The notes under the pieces are model-generated. The model ran no database searches, was not told the origin of the DNA, and worked only from the letters and a program-made list of their open reading frames with translations. From Bacteroidota bacterium (GTDB lineage: Bacteria; Bacteroidota; Ignavibacteria; UBA10030), in contig JALONQ010000025.1 in the NCBI GenBank assembly GCA_025454835.1, forward strand, positions 1 through 36,777: a stretch of 36,777 nucleotides of DNA. The letters are read 5' to 3'. This document shows, piece after piece, positions 1 to 7,020 of this stretch (the stretch's first letter is position 1; each line of letters opens with the position of its first letter). The position numbers were made by a program, and so were the translations under genes.

Positions 1-466
1 GCACGCGCGCCATTCGGCGCTCGACCGTGGCGGCGTCTTCCGTCTTCCGATTCACGAGCCGGGTCCGCAATTCTTCCACGCTCGGAGGGGCGACGAAGAT
101 CAACACCGCATCGTTGGGGTACTTCGCCTTGATCGACAGGGCCCCTTTCACGTCGACGTCGAACAGCATCATCTGTCCGTTCGTCAGGGTGCGGTCCACT
201 TCGCTCCTCAACGTGCCATAGTAGTTCGTGTAGATCTCTTCCCACTCGACCAGGTCCCCCTGATCGATCCGTCGGCGGAAGTCTTCCTTGGTCAGGAAGA
301 AGTAGTCCCGTCCGTGGACCTCGCCGGGGCGCATCGGCCGCGTCGTCGCCGACACGGAGAACGTCAGCCGCGGGAACCGTTGGAGCAGGACCTTTGCGAT
401 CGAGGTCTTGCCCGCCCCGCTGGGGGCCGACAAGACGATCAACTTACCGGAGGTCGCCACGGTCAC
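1..466 (-). CDS. gmk: Guanylate kinase, partial (3' end beyond the window)
   Basis: Guanylate kinase phosphorylates GMP to GDP with ATP in the cytoplasm. Read on the minus strand, the protein opens with LIVLSAPSGAGKTS, the P-loop typical of Gmk, then has SATTRPMRPGE and GRDYFFLTKEDF (GMP-binding region) and a later LIFVAPPSVEELRTRL segment. About 155 residues are present and the family is usually 190-210, so the C-terminus lies off the left edge. I chose the GTG at 466-464 because it overlaps the yicC stop in the arrangement GTGA, which fits translational coupling. A second in-frame GTG at 460-458 is an equally plausible start. yicC-gmk adjacency is common in bacteria and supports the call. 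Confidence 0.95.
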   Translation of the reverse strand, partial: MTVATSGKLIVLSAPSGAGKTSIAKVLLQRFPRLTFSVSATTRPMRPGEVHGRDYFFLTKEDFRRRIDQGDLVEWEEIYTNYYGTLRSEVDRTLTNGQMMLFDVDVKGALSIKAKYPNDAVLIFVAPPSVEELRTRLVNRKTEDAATVERRMARV

Positions 467-1344
467 TCGATGTTCTGCACCTGTTCCCGTACCTTCTCCA
501 GCTCTTCCTTGATCGCCACCACGATCTTCGTCATCGATGCGTCGTTCGACTTCGAGCCGAGCGTGTTGGCTTCGCGGTTCATCTCCTGCACGATGAAGTT
601 CAACCGTCGGCCGGCCGGTTCCTTGTCGGCCAGGGCGCCGAGGAACATCTTGTTGTGGCTGCGGAACCGTACAAGTTCTTCGGTCACGTCGAGCCGCTCG
701 GCGAGAAGAGCGATCTCGAGCTCGAGACGGTTCTGGTCGAGCACCCGCTGGTCCGACACAAGCTGGCCGACACGATCGAAGAGCCGTTGGCGCTCTTCAG
801 GCACGCGCAACGCCGACAGCCGTTCGACCTCGTCGAGCGAGCGATTCATGCCTTCGACTCGTGCCTTGAGGTCCTTCGACAGCTCCTTCCCTTCTCGCGC
901 GCGCATCTCGTTGAGTCCTTTGATGGCCTTGCGGAGCGCCTGCTCGGCCAGCGTCCATTCACGCTCGTCGTCGCCGTTCTCGTCTCCCCCCTCGATGATC
1001 TCGCTGAAGTGGAGGAGGTGTTCGATCCGCACCTCGTCCTTCATCTTGAGCGTCGAGCGGAGGTCCTGCAGCATCTTGTAGAGATGCTTCGCCGCCTCTT
1101 TGTTGATGCGCAAGGCCGCGCCCGTCTCTTCTTTCTTCTCCACCTTCACCGACACGCTCAGCGAACCGCGACCGACGAGCGATCGGATGATGTCTTTGAT
1201 CTCCTTCTCACGCTGCGCGAGACTACGGGGCAGTCGGGGACTGACCTCGAGATGGCGATTGTTGACGCTCCGTACTTCGACGGAGACGGCGACGCCAGCC
1301 TTGGCAGATTCGCCTTGGCCGTAACCGGTCATGCTGACAACCAC
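463..1344 (-). CDS. yicC: YicC/YloC family protein (putative endoribonuclease)
   Basis: This 293-residue protein starts with the family hallmark SMTGYGQGE followed by SVNNRHLEVSPRLP, and ends in the conserved NTLGSKSND...KEELEKVREQVQN helix. Length and both ends match full-length YicC. E. coli YicC has been described as an endoribonuclease acting on small RNA; the role here is inferred from family membership only. The start is GTG at 1344-1342. An in-frame ATG at 1332 would begin at MTGYG, but family members normally carry a few residues before it. The gene overlaps gmk downstream by 4 bases and is divergent from the NFACT gene. Confidence 0.93.
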   Translation of the reverse strand: MVVSMTGYGQGESAKAGVAVSVEVRSVNNRHLEVSPRLPRSLAQREKEIKDIIRSLVGRGSLSVSVKVEKKEETGAALRINKEAAKHLYKMLQDLRSTLKMKDEVRIEHLLHFSEIIEGGDENGDDEREWTLAEQALRKAIKGLNEMRAREGKELSKDLKARVEGMNRSLDEVERLSALRVPEERQRLFDRVGQLVSDQRVLDQNRLELEIALLAERLDVTEELVRFRSHNKMFLGALADKEPAGRRLNFIVQEMNREANTLGSKSNDASMTKIVVAIKEELEKVREQVQNIE

Positions 1345-1373
1345 GGAGTACCTGTAGAGATGTGCGCTGGTAG

Positions 1374-1379
1374 ATTATA
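1374..1379 (-). promoter_or_regulatory. Possible -10 element for yicC-gmk
   Basis: A perfect TATAAT reads on the minus strand about 30 bases before the yicC start. The plus strand also reads TATAAT two bases over. No convincing -35 lies 16-18 bases upstream, where the sequence is already the left arm of an inverted repeat. It also differs from the TAnnTTG form seen at other promoters in this window, so this is a weak call. Confidence 0.3.
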
Positions 1380-1383
1380 ATGG

Positions 1384-1452
1384 GCCACAAGGAACACAAA
1401 GATCACAGAAAGCCCACTGCAAATTCTCGACGCTCTTTGTGCTCTTTGTGGC
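1384..1452. repeat. Imperfect inverted repeat, dispersed element I
   Basis: Two 21-base arms (1384-1404 and 1432-1452) are complementary at 18 positions, separated by a 27-base loop. The left arm begins GCCACAAGG and the right arm ends CTTTGTGGC. The same arm ends recur at 16387-16466, and related designs occur at 20356-20420 and 33771-33846. It lies in the divergent yicC/NFACT intergenic region (1345-1655). That region otherwise holds a possible TATAAT and a group of phased CCACA motifs, and no gene that I can support. Confidence 0.75.
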
Positions 1453-1565
1453 TATGGTCTTTGGCCAGGCGTAAATGCCAAGCGCCACACGGAGGCGCCG
1501 CACTGCGGCTACCGTGTGGCACCGCATCAAGATACGCAGAATTGGCGAGGAGCGTCAAGAAATAT

Positions 1566-1608
1566 GTGCCCACAACCTCTCCACAACGCTATCCACACGT
1601 TGTCCACA
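1566..1608 (+). promoter_or_regulatory. Four helically phased CCACA motifs (DnaA-box-like)
   Basis: CCACA occurs at 1570, 1581, 1593 and 1604, i.e. at 11, 12 and 11 base spacing, so all copies lie on one face of the helix. Two of the enclosing nonamers, CTATCCACA (1589-1597) and TTGTCCACA (1600-1608), are one mismatch from the DnaA box TTATCCACA. The cluster ends 48 bases before the NFACT start codon. It could bind DnaA or a transcription regulator; no protein can be assigned from sequence. Confidence 0.35.
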
Positions 1609-1655
1609 TCGCGTTGCGCTTGCTCACTTTTTTGGAGACTTTCATCCTCCGACGC

Positions 1656-3365
1656 ATGATCTCAAACTACTATACGCTGGCGCACCTTGTTTCCGAGTGG
1701 CGCTCCCGCCTGCACGACGCGGCACTCGCACAACCGTTCACGCAGTCGCGCTTCGAGCTCGTCCTCCCGTTCGAACCGGTCCTCCCCGGCAACGCCAGCG
1801 GTCGCTTTGCGGCCGTCATCAACTGCACGCCGGCCCAGAACGTTCTCTTCTTCAAAGACACGTATCCGCGGGCCCGCCGCAATTCAACCGGCATCTTCGC
1901 CGGCCTCGAAGGTGCGCTCGTGAACGACATTGCGATGCATCCGTCCGATCGGCAGATCCGATTGTCGCTTCGCACCGGGTCATCGATCGTCCTGCAGTTC
2001 TTCGGCCCGAAAGCCAACGCCCTGCTCGTCGGTCCCGACGGAACGGTGACCGATGCTTTTCTCCGGTCCAAAGCCCCGTCCGCGGGCGGTCAGGTCTCGT
2101 GGAAGCCCGACCCCCCTTCGATCCCCGACGAGACGGCCTTCGCCTCGATGATCCGGGCCGATCTCTCGTCCGCGCTCCTCCAGGCCCTCAAGCGTGCGGT
2201 GCCATCCTTCGGTCCGGTCTTGCTCCGCGAGGTCATGGTCCGTGCCGGCGTCGACGGCCGAGAGAGGGTCGCCGAACTCGACGAGCTGACGATGGCGCGC
2301 GTGGCTCGAGAAGCGATCGCGGTCCATCGGACGCTGACCGGTCCGGCGCGCCCCCGTATCTACTATCGGGACGAGATTGCTGTCGCCTTCGCGCCGGCGC
2401 CGTTGGTGCATCTTTCCGAACTCCGGTCCGAGGAGTTCTCCAGCGTGAGCGACGGTGTGCGCACGTTCGTGGGATCGGCGCATCGCCGCGCCGATCTCGG
2501 GCGTATCATAGAACGACTGCACGCAGATCTGTCCCACGCGGCCGAGCAGGCGACGACGACGCTGCAGCGCATCGAGCAGGAGACGCCCAACCCGACGGAA
2601 GCGGACCGTGCCGAACGATACGCGAGACTGCTGCAGGCGAACCTTTCCGAACTGCGCAAAGGAATGCGCGAAGCCATCGTCGAAGACCTCTTCTCGGACG
2701 GCCGCGAGATCATCGCCATACCGCTCGACCCCCATTTGACCCCGGCGAAGAATGCCGAACGCCTGTTCGATCGCGCACGCAAGGTCCGCACGACCGTCGT
2801 CGAACAAGGTGAGCGGTGCGTGTCACTCCAGACCCGCGTCCGATCGCTTGCCACGATCATCGACGAGCTGGACGGTCTCACCGGCGAGGACGATCTCGCG
2901 GCGCTCATCGAGCGTCACGCCGCGACGCTCCGGTCCGCCGGCATCCGCATCGGAGAAGGTCCGGCGTCGAAAGAAGACGACCGACCTCCGTTCCGCATCT
3001 TCACCGTGGACGGCGGATTCCGCGTCTGGGCGGGGAAGAGCGGCGAGAACAACGACCTTCTCTCCACCCGTCACACGGCCAAGAACGACCTCTGGTTCCA
3101 CGTGCGCGGAATGAGCGGTTCGCACGTCGTCCTGAAGATGGGGACGGGGCGCGGCGAGGTGAGTCGGCGCGCCAAGGAACAGGCCGCGGCCATTGCCGCC
3201 TATTATAGTAAGATGAAGAAGGCCCGTCATGTACCGGTGATCATGTGCGAGGGCAAGTATGTTCGCAAACCCAAGGGTGCGACGGCCGGCACGGTCACCG
3301 TGGAGCGCGAGACGGTCCTGTTCGTCGACCCGGCCCTTCCCGGCGGTGCCGACGAAGGATCATGA
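1656..3365 (+). CDS. rqcH: NFACT/RqcH (Rqc2) family ribosome quality-control protein
   Basis: A 569-residue NFACT protein, often annotated as fibronectin-binding. In the best-studied homologues it binds stalled 50S-peptidyl-tRNA complexes and directs C-terminal alanine tailing. The NFACT-N domain opens with MISNYYTLAHLVSEW and carries an Asp-Arg pair at residues 98-99, matching the DR motif needed for tRNA binding in RqcH. A coiled-coil middle (about 270-440) precedes the C-terminal NFACT-R domain with DLWFHVRGMSGSHVVLK and the KKARHVPVIMCEGKYVRK segment. The frame is open for 92 codons further upstream, but that stretch is repeat and intergenic DNA. ATG 1656 matches the family N-terminus, so I use it. 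A GGAG at 1634 is too distant to be a clear ribosome site. Confidence 0.9.
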   Translation: MISNYYTLAHLVSEWRSRLHDAALAQPFTQSRFELVLPFEPVLPGNASGRFAAVINCTPAQNVLFFKDTYPRARRNSTGIFAGLEGALVNDIAMHPSDRQIRLSLRTGSSIVLQFFGPKANALLVGPDGTVTDAFLRSKAPSAGGQVSWKPDPPSIPDETAFASMIRADLSSALLQALKRAVPSFGPVLLREVMVRAGVDGRERVAELDELTMARVAREAIAVHRTLTGPARPRIYYRDEIAVAFAPAPLVHLSELRSEEFSSVSDGVRTFVGSAHRRADLGRIIERLHADLSHAAEQATTTLQRIEQETPNPTEADRAERYARLLQANLSELRKGMREAIVEDLFSDGREIIAIPLDPHLTPAKNAERLFDRARKVRTTVVEQGERCVSLQTRVRSLATIIDELDGLTGEDDLAALIERHAATLRSAGIRIGEGPASKEDDRPPFRIFTVDGGFRVWAGKSGENNDLLSTRHTAKNDLWFHVRGMSGSHVVLKMGTGRGEVSRRAKEQAAAIAAYYSKMKKARHVPVIMCEGKYVRKPKGATAGTVTVERETVLFVDPALPGGADEGS

Positions 3366-3375
3366 CGGAAGCCGA

Positions 3376-3405
3376 TTGAGCTTCAGCCGCCGTCTCTCTA
3401 CCTTG
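3376..3405 (+). promoter_or_regulatory. Candidate FCB-type promoter for the propeller kinase
   Basis: TTGAGC (3376-3381) is followed after exactly 17 bases by TACCTTG (3399-3405), a form of the Bacteroidota TTG / TAnnTTTG promoter. Transcription would start about 20 bases before the ATG at 3433. The same 17-base spacing recurs at 6565, 9267 and 30202, which raises my confidence. Confidence 0.45.
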
Positions 3406-3432
3406 TGGACGAACGGCATCGGTCACTGAACT

Positions 3433-6400
3433 ATGTCTTCCCGCACCATCCATCGCTGGACCATCGTGCTCGCCGTTCTTATCCTGGCGATGGCATCGTC
3501 GTGGTCGAACCAGGTTGAGCGAGGTCCGACGACCCCGTTGGCGTCCTCGATACGAACGAGCTGGACCGTCGAGAACGGCCTCCCGCAGAACAGCATCCTC
3601 GGCCTCCTTCAATCACGCAACGGATATCTCTGGGTCGCGACGCAAGAAGGCGTGGCACGATTCGACGGCGTTCGCTTCACCACGTTCAACCGGCAGACCG
3701 TGCCCGGATTTCCGGGCAACAACGTCACGAGCCTCGCGGAGGATCGTTCCGGAAGGCTGTGGATCGGGACGAGCGCAGGCCTCGCCACCATGACCCAGGG
3801 CCGGATCGCGCTTCTGCCCGGACCGCTGAGCGCCCGGGTGATCCGGACGATCCGCGAAGATCGCGACGGCTCGCTCCTGGTGGGAACGGCGAGAGGGCTC
3901 TACGTCGTGCGCGGCGATTCCGTTGCCTCATTGGGGTTGCCGCAGATCTTCGCCGAGTGGGACGTCCGGGCGATCGTGCGTCACAGTGACGGCAGTTTGT
4001 GGATCGGCACGGAGCAGGAAGGCCTGTTCCGGTGGGACGGGCGCTCACTCGAGCACTTCGGTCCCGGGTCGGGGCTCAGCGGCCGGTCGATCAACGCGCT
4101 TCTTGAGAGTCCCCGCGGCGGACTCTGGATCGGCGTGACCGGCGGTGGCTTGCGGCTCTTGCGCGACGGCCGGTTCCAAACGGTCTTGGCCGACGAACGC
4201 ACGCCGGACCTGTCGGTTCACACTCTGCTTCCCTCTCTGCGCAACGGCCTCTGGGCGGGAACGTCGGCAGGCGTCTTCTACGTCGATGATGCAGGACTGC
4301 AACCCGTGGTGCATCCGTTGTCCGCCGGCGACGAAAGCCGTCGCTGGACTATCTTCAGCCTTCTCACCGACCGCGAAGGTTCGTTGTGGGTGGGCACGTT
4401 CGGGCGCGGACTGCACCAGTATGCGGCGAGCCCCATCGCATCATCGAAGCCACATGCCTTCCTCAACAACGAGCTGGTCTACTGCGTCTTCCGTGATTCG
4501 CGCAACCGCGTGTGGGTGGGAACCGACGGACGCGGAGCGCATATGTGGTCACCCGGCCACGATGTTCGACACATAGGAACATCGGACGGGCTGCCGCACA
4601 ACAGCGTCTTCACGATCTTCGAAGATTCCCGAGGTACCATTTGGCTGGGCACCACCGGCGGACTCGTCGAATACCGCGACCGCGTCCTCCGCGTGTTCTC
4701 GACCGAGAACGGCATGCCGAACAACTTCATCCGGGCGTTGACGGAGGATCGGGAGGGCTATCTCTGGATCGGCACGCGCAGCGGGCTCTGCCGGATGTCC
4801 GACGGCCTCATCGAGAATTTCACGCGCCGCCAGGGGTTGAGCAGTCTTCACATCAACACGTTGGTCACCGATATCGCAGGACGCGTCTGGGCGGGGACGC
4901 TCGGCGGCGGGGCCATGCGCTACGACGGGGACCGTTTCACGACGTTCTCGACGGCGGACGGTTTTCCGAGTAATGACGTACGGGCCATCGTCGGGGAACC
5001 CGACGGCTCGATGTGGTTCGGCACCGACCGAGGACTCGTGCATCAGGACAGTGTCTCCGTGCGCATCGTGACGATCGACCAGGGGCTGTCGTCGGACGCG
5101 ATCCTGAGCATCGCCGACGACGGGCTCGGCTACCTCTGGCTCAGTTCGAATCACGGCCTCATGCGCGTGGGGCGGGATGAATTGCGCCGCGTGCTTCACG
5201 GGGAGATCGCGACGGTCAGACCGCTGCTCTTCGGACGGGGCAACGGAATGCGAAGCGAAGAATGCAGCGACGGACAACCGGCCGTGGCCCGCGACCTCGA
5301 CGGCCGCTTCTGGTATCCAACGCTCAACGGGGTGGCATTGATCCATCCGGCCGAGCTCAGGCGGAACGGCCGACCACCACTCGTCGTGGTCGAGGCCGTG
5401 ATCGCCGACGGCATCCTGTTTGCCCCCGATCGGCCCGTGATCCTCCCGCCGGGAGCGACGAACGTGGAGGTGCAATACGCCGGCCTCAGCTTTCTCTCGC
5501 CGAACCACGTGGGGTTTCGGTACCGCCTGAACGGCGTGCAGGAAGAATGGGTCGAGGCCGGCACCCGCCGCTCAGCCTACTTCACGACGCTCGAACCGGG
5601 CTCGTACGTGTTTCAGGTTATGGCTCAGAATACCGATGGCGTTTGGAGCGACAGCTCGGCGGTCCTGCCGATCGTCGTAGCCGCGGAGTTCTACCAGACC
5701 GGCTGGTTCCGGATCATCGCCGCGCTGGTGATCCTGTCGATCGTCGCCTTCGCGTCGAATCTCCGTGTATCGCAGCTCGAACGGCACCGAGCGTTGTTGG
5801 AACAGCAGGTGCGCGAGCGCACGGCCGAGATCGAGCGTCAGATGGCGCTGTCTCGCGACGCGAACGAGTTCAAGACGCGGCTGCTCGACCTTGCAGCGCA
5901 CGATCTCAAGAGCCCCCTCATCTCGATCCGCGGATTCGCCCAACTCGCCCGACAAGAGTCTGCCGGATCGCCGGGCGCCCACGACGCCGCCGAGTCCATC
6001 CACCGGCTTTCGCAGTCGATGCTGGCGCTCATCAACGAGTTGCTCGACGCCTCGACGATCGAACAGGGGCGGCTCCAACTCGTACGGCGGACGGTCGACC
6101 TTTCGTCGCTTTCGCTCTCGGTGGCCGACGTGCACCGCATCGCCGCGGAGAGAAAGCAGCAACGGCTCGTCGTCGAACCGGCGCCGGCCGGCGTCTGTCT
6201 CGTCACCGTCGACGTCGGCCGCATGCAGGCCTGCATCGAGAACCTCGTGACCAACGCGCTCAAGTTCTCTCCGGCGGGCTCGACCATCACCATTCGCGTC
6301 GGGGCGCATGCCGACCGGGCGCGCGTGTGCGTGCAGGACCAGGGCCCGGGACTCACCCCCGAGGACCGCATCAGGCTGTTCGGACGGTTCCAGAAGCTCT

Positions 6401-6555
6401 CCGCCAGGCCGACGGCGGGAGAACCCTCGTCCGGGCTTGGTCTGTCGATCGTCAAGCAGATCGTCGAATTGCACGGGGGGCAGGTCGTGGCCGAGACCGC
6501 GGTCAAGGGTGGAAGCGTGTTTTGCATCGACCTGCCGCGGGTTTCCTCCGCTTGA
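3433..6555 (+). CDS. Two-component propeller sensor histidine kinase (Reg_prop/Y_Y_Y)
   Basis: A 1040-residue membrane sensor. Residues 1-28 form a signal peptide or membrane anchor. About 45-620 hold some 13 Reg_prop blades with repeated LWIGT-type motifs, enough for two seven-bladed periplasmic propellers. A Y_Y_Y domain lies near 677-748 (VEVQYAGLSFLSPN, FRYRLNGVQEEW). One transmembrane helix sits near 758-777, then a short coiled coil, HisKA with the phospho-acceptor H823 in AAHDLKSPL, and HATPase with ENLVTNALKFS, DQGPGL and GLGLSIV. It has no receiver or DNA-binding domain, unlike the hybrid regulators of Bacteroides polysaccharide loci, so it must signal through another protein. The response regulator starting 44 bases downstream is the obvious partner. 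The ligand is unknown. Confidence 0.93.
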   Translation: MSSRTIHRWTIVLAVLILAMASSWSNQVERGPTTPLASSIRTSWTVENGLPQNSILGLLQSRNGYLWVATQEGVARFDGVRFTTFNRQTVPGFPGNNVTSLAEDRSGRLWIGTSAGLATMTQGRIALLPGPLSARVIRTIREDRDGSLLVGTARGLYVVRGDSVASLGLPQIFAEWDVRAIVRHSDGSLWIGTEQEGLFRWDGRSLEHFGPGSGLSGRSINALLESPRGGLWIGVTGGGLRLLRDGRFQTVLADERTPDLSVHTLLPSLRNGLWAGTSAGVFYVDDAGLQPVVHPLSAGDESRRWTIFSLLTDREGSLWVGTFGRGLHQYAASPIASSKPHAFLNNELVYCVFRDSRNRVWVGTDGRGAHMWSPGHDVRHIGTSDGLPHNSVFTIFEDSRGTIWLGTTGGLVEYRDRVLRVFSTENGMPNNFIRALTEDREGYLWIGTRSGLCRMSDGLIENFTRRQGLSSLHINTLVTDIAGRVWAGTLGGGAMRYDGDRFTTFSTADGFPSNDVRAIVGEPDGSMWFGTDRGLVHQDSVSVRIVTIDQGLSSDAILSIADDGLGYLWLSSNHGLMRVGRDELRRVLHGEIATVRPLLFGRGNGMRSEECSDGQPAVARDLDGRFWYPTLNGVALIHPAELRRNGRPPLVVVEAVIADGILFAPDRPVILPPGATNVEVQYAGLSFLSPNHVGFRYRLNGVQEEWVEAGTRRSAYFTTLEPGSYVFQVMAQNTDGVWSDSSAVLPIVVAAEFYQTGWFRIIAALVILSIVAFASNLRVSQLERHRALLEQQVRERTAEIERQMALSRDANEFKTRLLDLAAHDLKSPLISIRGFAQLARQESAGSPGAHDAAESIHRLSQSMLALINELLDASTIEQGRLQLVRRTVDLSSLSLSVADVHRIAAERKQQRLVVEPAPAGVCLVTVDVGRMQACIENLVTNALKFSPAGSTITIRVGAHADRARVCVQDQGPGLTPEDRIRLFGRFQKLSARPTAGEPSSGLGLSIVKQIVELHGGQVVAETAVKGGSVFCIDLPRVSSA

Positions 6556-6564
6556 CGGCCCGCA

Positions 6565-6595
6565 TTGCATCCCTTCACGGCCCGTGGTATCTTGC
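6565..6595 (+). promoter_or_regulatory. Candidate promoter giving a leaderless response-regulator mRNA
   Basis: TTGCAT (6565-6570), 17 bases, then TATCTTGC (6588-6595). A start site about 6-7 bases after the -10 falls at the ATG at 6600, so the transcript would have essentially no 5' leader. No Shine-Dalgarno sequence is visible there, consistent with leaderless initiation. Read-through from the kinase gene is equally possible. Confidence 0.45.
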
Positions 6596-6599
6596 AGTC

Positions 6600-6980
6600 A
6601 TGAGTATCCCCAAGAAACAGATCCTTGTTGTCGACGACGAACCGACCTGGATCAAGGTTCTTCACTACTTCCTCGAGAGCCGCGGCTACGACGTGCAGAG
6701 CGTCGGGAGCGCCAACGAAGCGCTGACGGCGCTCCGGTCCTACCATCCGGACCTGATCCTCACCGACGTTCGCATGCCCGAGATGAACGGCTTCGACCTT
6801 CTGGCGAAGCTCCGCACGATCCCCGAGGTCTCCCGCACGCCCGTCGTGTTCTTCTCCGCGATCGATGACTACGACGCGCGCAAGACCGCACGCGAGCTTG
6901 GCGCCGCCGACTACATCGTGAAGCCCTTCGACCAAGACGAAGTCTCTTCGGTGCTGCACAAGCATCTCCGCATTCCGTGA
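6600..6980 (+). CDS. Single-domain response regulator (CheY-like receiver)
   Basis: A 126-residue protein that is only a receiver domain. It shows the acidic pair D12-D13 in ILVVDDEP, phospho-acceptor D56 in DLILTDVRMPEMNG, switch residue S86 in VVFFSAID and the conserved lysine K108 in YIVKPF. With no output domain it must act by protein contact or as a phosphate relay or sink. It lies between an ordinary histidine kinase lacking a receiver and a hybrid kinase, so cognate pairing with the upstream kinase is likely. The ATG at 6600 gives a normal receiver N-terminus. Confidence 0.93.
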   Translation: MSIPKKQILVVDDEPTWIKVLHYFLESRGYDVQSVGSANEALTALRSYHPDLILTDVRMPEMNGFDLLAKLRTIPEVSRTPVVFFSAIDDYDARKTARELGAADYIVKPFDQDEVSSVLHKHLRIP

Positions 6981-7020
6981 CCACCCCGCGGCTCGTGCTC
7001 CACGGCGCGCCGGACCACGC

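Noticed and set aside
394-1380. Long plus-strand open frame opposite yicC
   Set aside because: It is a mirror of the yicC coding sequence with no recognisable domain; yicC is complete and family-typical.
5262-6980. Possible fusion of the propeller-kinase C-terminus frame with the response regulator
   Set aside because: The open frame covers the kinase region out of frame (Arg/Pro-rich noise) and only becomes meaningful at 6600, where the true receiver gene starts.
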